This document shows, piece after piece, positions 61,108 to 64,000 of a stretch of 64,000 nt of DNA. The notes beneath the pieces are model-generated. The model was not told where the DNA came from, made no database searches, and was given only the letters and a program-made list of their open reading frames with translations. The stretch spans positions 868,001 to 932,000 of the forward strand of contig NZ_VFOR01000002.1 in NCBI RefSeq assembly GCF_006716235.1, read 5' to 3'. The position numbers and the translations under genes are program-made. Each line of letters opens with the position of its first letter. Position 1 is the stretch's first letter. The stretch is from Propioniferax innocua. Lineage in GTDB: Bacteria > Actinomycetota > Actinomycetes > Propionibacteriales > Propionibacteriaceae.

Positions 61108-62586
61108 TCAGATCATCGCGAGCGCGGGATCGCAGAGCAGTGCGGCGACGCGGGCCAGGAAGCGTGAGCCCTGTTCGCCGTCCACGAGGCGATGATCGAA
61201 GCTGCACGACAGGGTCATGACGTCGCGGGCTTCGATGCGTTCGTCCGCTCCGGATCCCACCACCCAGGGGCGTCGCATGATCCGCCCAGTGGCCACGATC
61301 ATGGCCTCGCCGGGGTTGAGGATCGGCGTCCCACCATCGACGTCGAAGACACCGATGTTGGTGATCGTCATGGTGCCTCCCGACATGTCGGCCGGCTGTG
61401 TCCGCCCCGCTCGGGCGGTGGTGACGAGCTCGGCGAGCTCCTCCGCCAATTCCTTGAGCCCGAGGGTCTCGGCGCCCTTGATGTTCGGCACCACGAGCCC
61501 ACGCGGTGTGGCCGCCGCGATGCCGAGGTTCACGTGCGGATGCAGCACGATCTCCTGTGCGTCCTCATCCCAGCTCGCGTTCACCTCCGGGGTGGCCTGC
61601 GCGGCGAGGCACACCGCACGCGCCACCAGAACGGTCGGGGACAGCTTGATGTCTCGGAATTCACGACGCTCGCGCAGACGTGCCAGGAGCTCCATGCCGG
61701 CGGTCACGTCCACCTCGACCCATTCGGTCACATGCGGTGCGGTGAACGCGCTGGCCACCATCGCCGCCGCGGTGTGTTTGCGCACGCCCTTGATCGGGAC
61801 ACGCACTTCCTCACCGCCCAGCGATGCAGCACGTCGGGGCGCGGCGGCCGGGGTCTCCCCTGCTCCCTGCGCGCCCGAAGAACCTTGAGCTGCGGCGTGC
61901 ACATCGTCACGGGTGACGATGCCTCCCGCACCCGACGGAGTGATCGATGCGAGGTCCACCCCCAAGTCCTTGGCGAGTTTGCGCACCGGTGGCTTGGCCC
62001 GCACATGCTGCGGAGCGGTCGGCATCGACGTGGTGGACGAACTCGCCTGACCGGGGCTTGGGAGTCGGCCACGCGGGTGCGATGGCTTGCGGTGGCTGTC
62101 GAGAACCTGGGCGGTGTCGGAATGGAAGCCGACCGGTTCGCTGGTGTCCATGGCCCGCGATGCCTCACGGGTCACCTCGGCGGCCTCGGGGTCAGCCGGA
62201 CGCTTGCGTGCGCGACGGCGCGTCCGTCCCGCCGAAGCGCCGTAGCCCACGAGCACCGGAACGCGCTTCTCGCCCGCGTCCGCACTCTCGTCATCACCCG
62301 CCTGCTGGCCGGATTCATCGGCGTCACCCTTCGACGGTGCCGCCTCACCCGAACCGTCATCGATCTCGATGATCGGGGTGCCCACCTCGACGGTCTCTCC
62401 CTCGGGAACGAGCAGTTCGGTGACCCGTCCAGCCCACGGGCTGGGAAGTTCGACGAGTGACTTGGAGGTCTCGATCTCCACCAACACATCGTTGACCTTG
62501 ACCTCATCGCCCGGCTTCACATGCCACGTGATGATCTCGGCCTCGACCAGGCCTTCACCTGGATCGGGCAGGTTGAACCTCTTCAT
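61108..62586 (-). CDS. bkdC: Branched-chain 2-oxoacid dehydrogenase E2 (dihydrolipoamide acyltransferase)
   Basis: Core of the complex that turns branched-chain 2-oxoacids to acyl-CoA. The single lipoyl domain (residues 1-77) has the modified Lys in VEIETSKSLVEL. An acidic/Arg-rich linker and a subunit-binding domain (about 187-220, VRKLAKDLGVDLASITPSGAGGIVTRDDV) follow, then the catalytic domain from about 255, with HVTEWVEVDVT and the active-site His and Asp in CSFDHRLVDGEQG. At 492 residues the length is normal. AAAGGAC lies before the ATG. It is the last gene of the E1alpha-E1beta-E2 operon. The branched-chain type is preferred over pyruvate because two separate E1 subunits are present. 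Confidence 0.9.
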   Translation of the reverse strand: MKRFNLPDPGEGLVEAEIITWHVKPGDEVKVNDVLVEIETSKSLVELPSPWAGRVTELLVPEGETVEVGTPIIEIDDGSGEAAPSKGDADESGQQAGDDESADAGEKRVPVLVGYGASAGRTRRRARKRPADPEAAEVTREASRAMDTSEPVGFHSDTAQVLDSHRKPSHPRGRLPSPGQASSSTTSMPTAPQHVRAKPPVRKLAKDLGVDLASITPSGAGGIVTRDDVHAAAQGSSGAQGAGETPAAAPRRAASLGGEEVRVPIKGVRKHTAAAMVASAFTAPHVTEWVEVDVTAGMELLARLRERREFRDIKLSPTVLVARAVCLAAQATPEVNASWDEDAQEIVLHPHVNLGIAAATPRGLVVPNIKGAETLGLKELAEELAELVTTARAGRTQPADMSGGTMTITNIGVFDVDGGTPILNPGEAMIVATGRIMRRPWVVGSGADERIEARDVMTLSCSFDHRLVDGEQGSRFLARVAALLCDPALAMI

Positions 62587-62621
62587 GTGCGTCCTTTCTG
62601 CGAAGGTGCTGGCGAGCAGCC

Positions 62622-63602
62622 TCAGTGGGCGAGTGAGCGGTCGACGGCGTCCAGCACTCGGTCGAGATCGGGCAGGTACTCATCTTCCGCGCGGCTCGGC
62701 GGGTAGGGCAGGTCGTAACCGCCGACGCGAAGCACCGGCGCCTCCATGTCGTAGAAAAGCGTCTCGTGCAGACGCGCGGCGATCTCGCCACCGAGGCCAC
62801 CGCTGAGGGGCGCCTCGTGGACGACGACGGCCCGGGTCGTGCGACGCACCGACTCGATGATCGTCGGCATGTCCAGCGGCGCGAGCGTCCGCAGGTCGAC
62901 CACCTCGATGTCCACACCCTCCTCGGCGGCCGCGTCCGCAGCCTGCAGGCACGTCTTCATCATGGGGCCGTAGGCCAGCAGCGTCAGATCCTTGCCCGGA
63001 CGCGCCACCACGGCCTCGTGCAACGGGCGCGGAGACGCCTCGACATCCACCTCGGCCTTCTCGTGGTAGCGACGCTTGGGCTCCAAGAAGACCACCGGGT
63101 CCTCCGACGCGATGGCCTGCTGGATCATCCAGTACGCATCCACCGGATTGCTCGGCGAGACAACCTTGAGGCCCGGCGTGTGCGCGAAGTAGGCCTCCGG
63201 CGACTCGGAGTGATGCTCCACCGCACCGATGCCACCGCCAAACGGCAGACGCAGCACGATCGGCATCTTGACCGCCCCGAGGGTGCGGTTGTGCATCTTG
63301 GCCCACTGGGTGACGATCTGGTCGAACGCCGGGAAGACGAATCCGTCGAACTGCACCTCGCACACCGGACGGTAGCCGCGCATCGCCATGCCCACGGCCG
63401 TGCCGAGGATGCCGGACTCCGCGAGCGGCGAATCGATCACGCGCGACTCACCGAAATCCTTCTGCAGGCCCTCGGTGATGCGGAACACGCCGCCCAGCGC
63501 ACCGATGTCCTCACCGGCCAGCACGACCTTGGGATCGGCCTCCATGGCCCGCCGCAACCCGGCGTTGAGCGCCTTGCCCAGCGTCAGCTTCTCCACAGCC
63601 AT
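62622..63602 (-). CDS. bkdB: 2-oxoacid dehydrogenase E1 beta subunit
   Basis: Pairs with E1 alpha to make the thiamine-diphosphate decarboxylase (326 aa). It shows KLTLGKALNAGLRRAMEADPKVVLAGEDIGALGGVFRITEGLQ, the transketolase-like pyrimidine domain, GTAVGMAMRGYRPVCEVQFDGFVFPAFDQI, and a C-terminal domain ending with the VVVHEAPLSGGLGGEIAARL segment. GGAGGAG precedes the ATG, which overlaps the E1 alpha stop by one base (TGATG). E2 follows by 35 bp. Confidence 0.93.
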   Translation of the reverse strand: MAVEKLTLGKALNAGLRRAMEADPKVVLAGEDIGALGGVFRITEGLQKDFGESRVIDSPLAESGILGTAVGMAMRGYRPVCEVQFDGFVFPAFDQIVTQWAKMHNRTLGAVKMPIVLRLPFGGGIGAVEHHSESPEAYFAHTPGLKVVSPSNPVDAYWMIQQAIASEDPVVFLEPKRRYHEKAEVDVEASPRPLHEAVVARPGKDLTLLAYGPMMKTCLQAADAAAEEGVDIEVVDLRTLAPLDMPTIIESVRRTTRAVVVHEAPLSGGLGGEIAARLHETLFYDMEAPVLRVGGYDLPYPPSRAEDEYLPDLDRVLDAVDRSLAH

Positions 63603-64000
63603 CAGTTCTCCTCCTCGAAGGACGCCGCGTAGGCGCGGTACTCGGCCTGCTGTTCGCGCAGATGCTCGGTCTGTTCGGCGTACACCAGGTCGAACAGATC
63701 ACCCATGTCGGGGTCGGGCAGGGCGAGGCATCCGGCGCGCATCTCGGCGGCCATGTCGTCGGCCTCGGCCTGGAGGTCGTCGAGCCAGGCCTGATCGATG
63801 ACTCCGCGCCGCGCCAGATATGCCTTGACGCGCTCGATCGGGTCCTTGAGCTTCCACGTCTCGAGCTCTTCGGCCAACCGGTACTTGGTGGGGTCATCGC
63901 TGGTGGTGTGCGCACCCATCCGGTAGGTGAATGCCTCGATCAGCGCCGGGCCCTCACCGTTGCGTGCCCGGTTCAGCGCCCATGTGGTGACCGCGTGCAC
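63602..64000 (-). CDS. bkdA: 2-oxoacid dehydrogenase E1 alpha subunit (5' end cut by window edge)
   Basis: C-terminal 132 residues of the thiamine-diphosphate-binding E1 alpha; translation begins beyond the right edge. The visible part has GEGPALIEAFTYRMGAHTTSDDPTKYR, the conserved phosphorylation-loop region of E1 alpha proteins with the His and Thr-Ser residues, and the C-terminal PIERVKAYLARRGVID helix. The frame is open through to the edge, consistent with continuation. Its stop overlaps the E1 beta start. Confidence 0.9.
   Translation of the reverse strand: MHAVTTWALNRARNGEGPALIEAFTYRMGAHTTSDDPTKYRLAEELETWKLKDPIERVKAYLARRGVIDQAWLDDLQAEADDMAAEMRAGCLALPDPDMGDLFDLVYAEQTEHLREQQAEYRAYAASFEEEN

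Overview
The window is chromosomal DNA of a high-GC actinobacterium. Indicators are a GrpE with the actinobacterial N-terminal tail, an HspR-controlled dnaK-grpE-dnaJ-hspR operon with HAIR operators, a class E sortase, the MoxR/DUF58/DUF4129/DUF4350 cluster, EtfD, many GTG starts and many leaderless genes. A Micrococcales member, possibly Dermatophilaceae, fits, but the genus cannot be fixed from sequence alone. No rRNA, tRNA, CRISPR, transposase or phage structural gene was seen.

Layout. 1-9.8 kb: partial GntR regulator, SpoU methyltransferase, LemA, orotate phosphoribosyltransferase, a large RND permease with a coiled-coil insertion, and a three-domain sialic-acid-synthase-like fusion. 9.8-13.2 kb: class E sortase, spermidine-synthase-like protein, unknowns and a lower-GC patch. 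13.2-23.4 kb: the heat-shock region (clpB; dnaK-grpE-dnaJ-hspR) and aroQ, then paired crcB fluoride channels. 23.5-33.9 kb: thioesterase, 2H phosphoesterase and MFS pump; the lower meta-cleavage genes (hydratase, acylating acetaldehyde dehydrogenase, 4-hydroxy-2-oxovalerate aldolase); then DoxX, a phosphotransferase-like gene, deoC and an AbiEi/DUF559 protein. 34-43.6 kb: etfD coupled to a tiny basic protein, a GH79-like lipoprotein, small housekeeping genes, and divergent RDD and SpoIIM genes. 43.6-53.5 kb: a five-gene MoxR/DUF58 envelope cluster, dcd, and a PP2C/FHA/RDD-FHA phospho-signalling operon. 53.5-64 kb: siderophore-interacting reductase, GH73 hydrolase, acyl-CoA dehydrogenase, secreted 5'-nucleotidase, and a branched-chain 2-oxoacid dehydrogenase operon cut by the right edge.

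Co-working groups. ClpB and DnaK share promoter design (same -35/-10 geometry, HAIR sites 53 bp apart). Branched-chain dehydrogenase, acyl-CoA dehydrogenase and EtfD form a route from acyl-CoA oxidation to the quinone pool, and the last two share a 16-bp palindrome in their upstream regions. PP2C plus two FHA proteins form a phospho-Thr module without a kinase in view.

The most unusual content is non-coding: a hairpin-forming repeat family (72-bp period) in three intergenic arrays, two 86-bp elements with near-identical inverted ends and different cores, three 26-bp palindrome repeats before the nucleotidase, and a run of 16 genes with leaderless-type promoters (TANNNT 6-7 nt before the start codon). 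Among proteins, the CBS-NeuB-SAF-isomerase fusion, the RND coiled-coil insertion and a nucleotidase ending directly in LPKTGL stand out.
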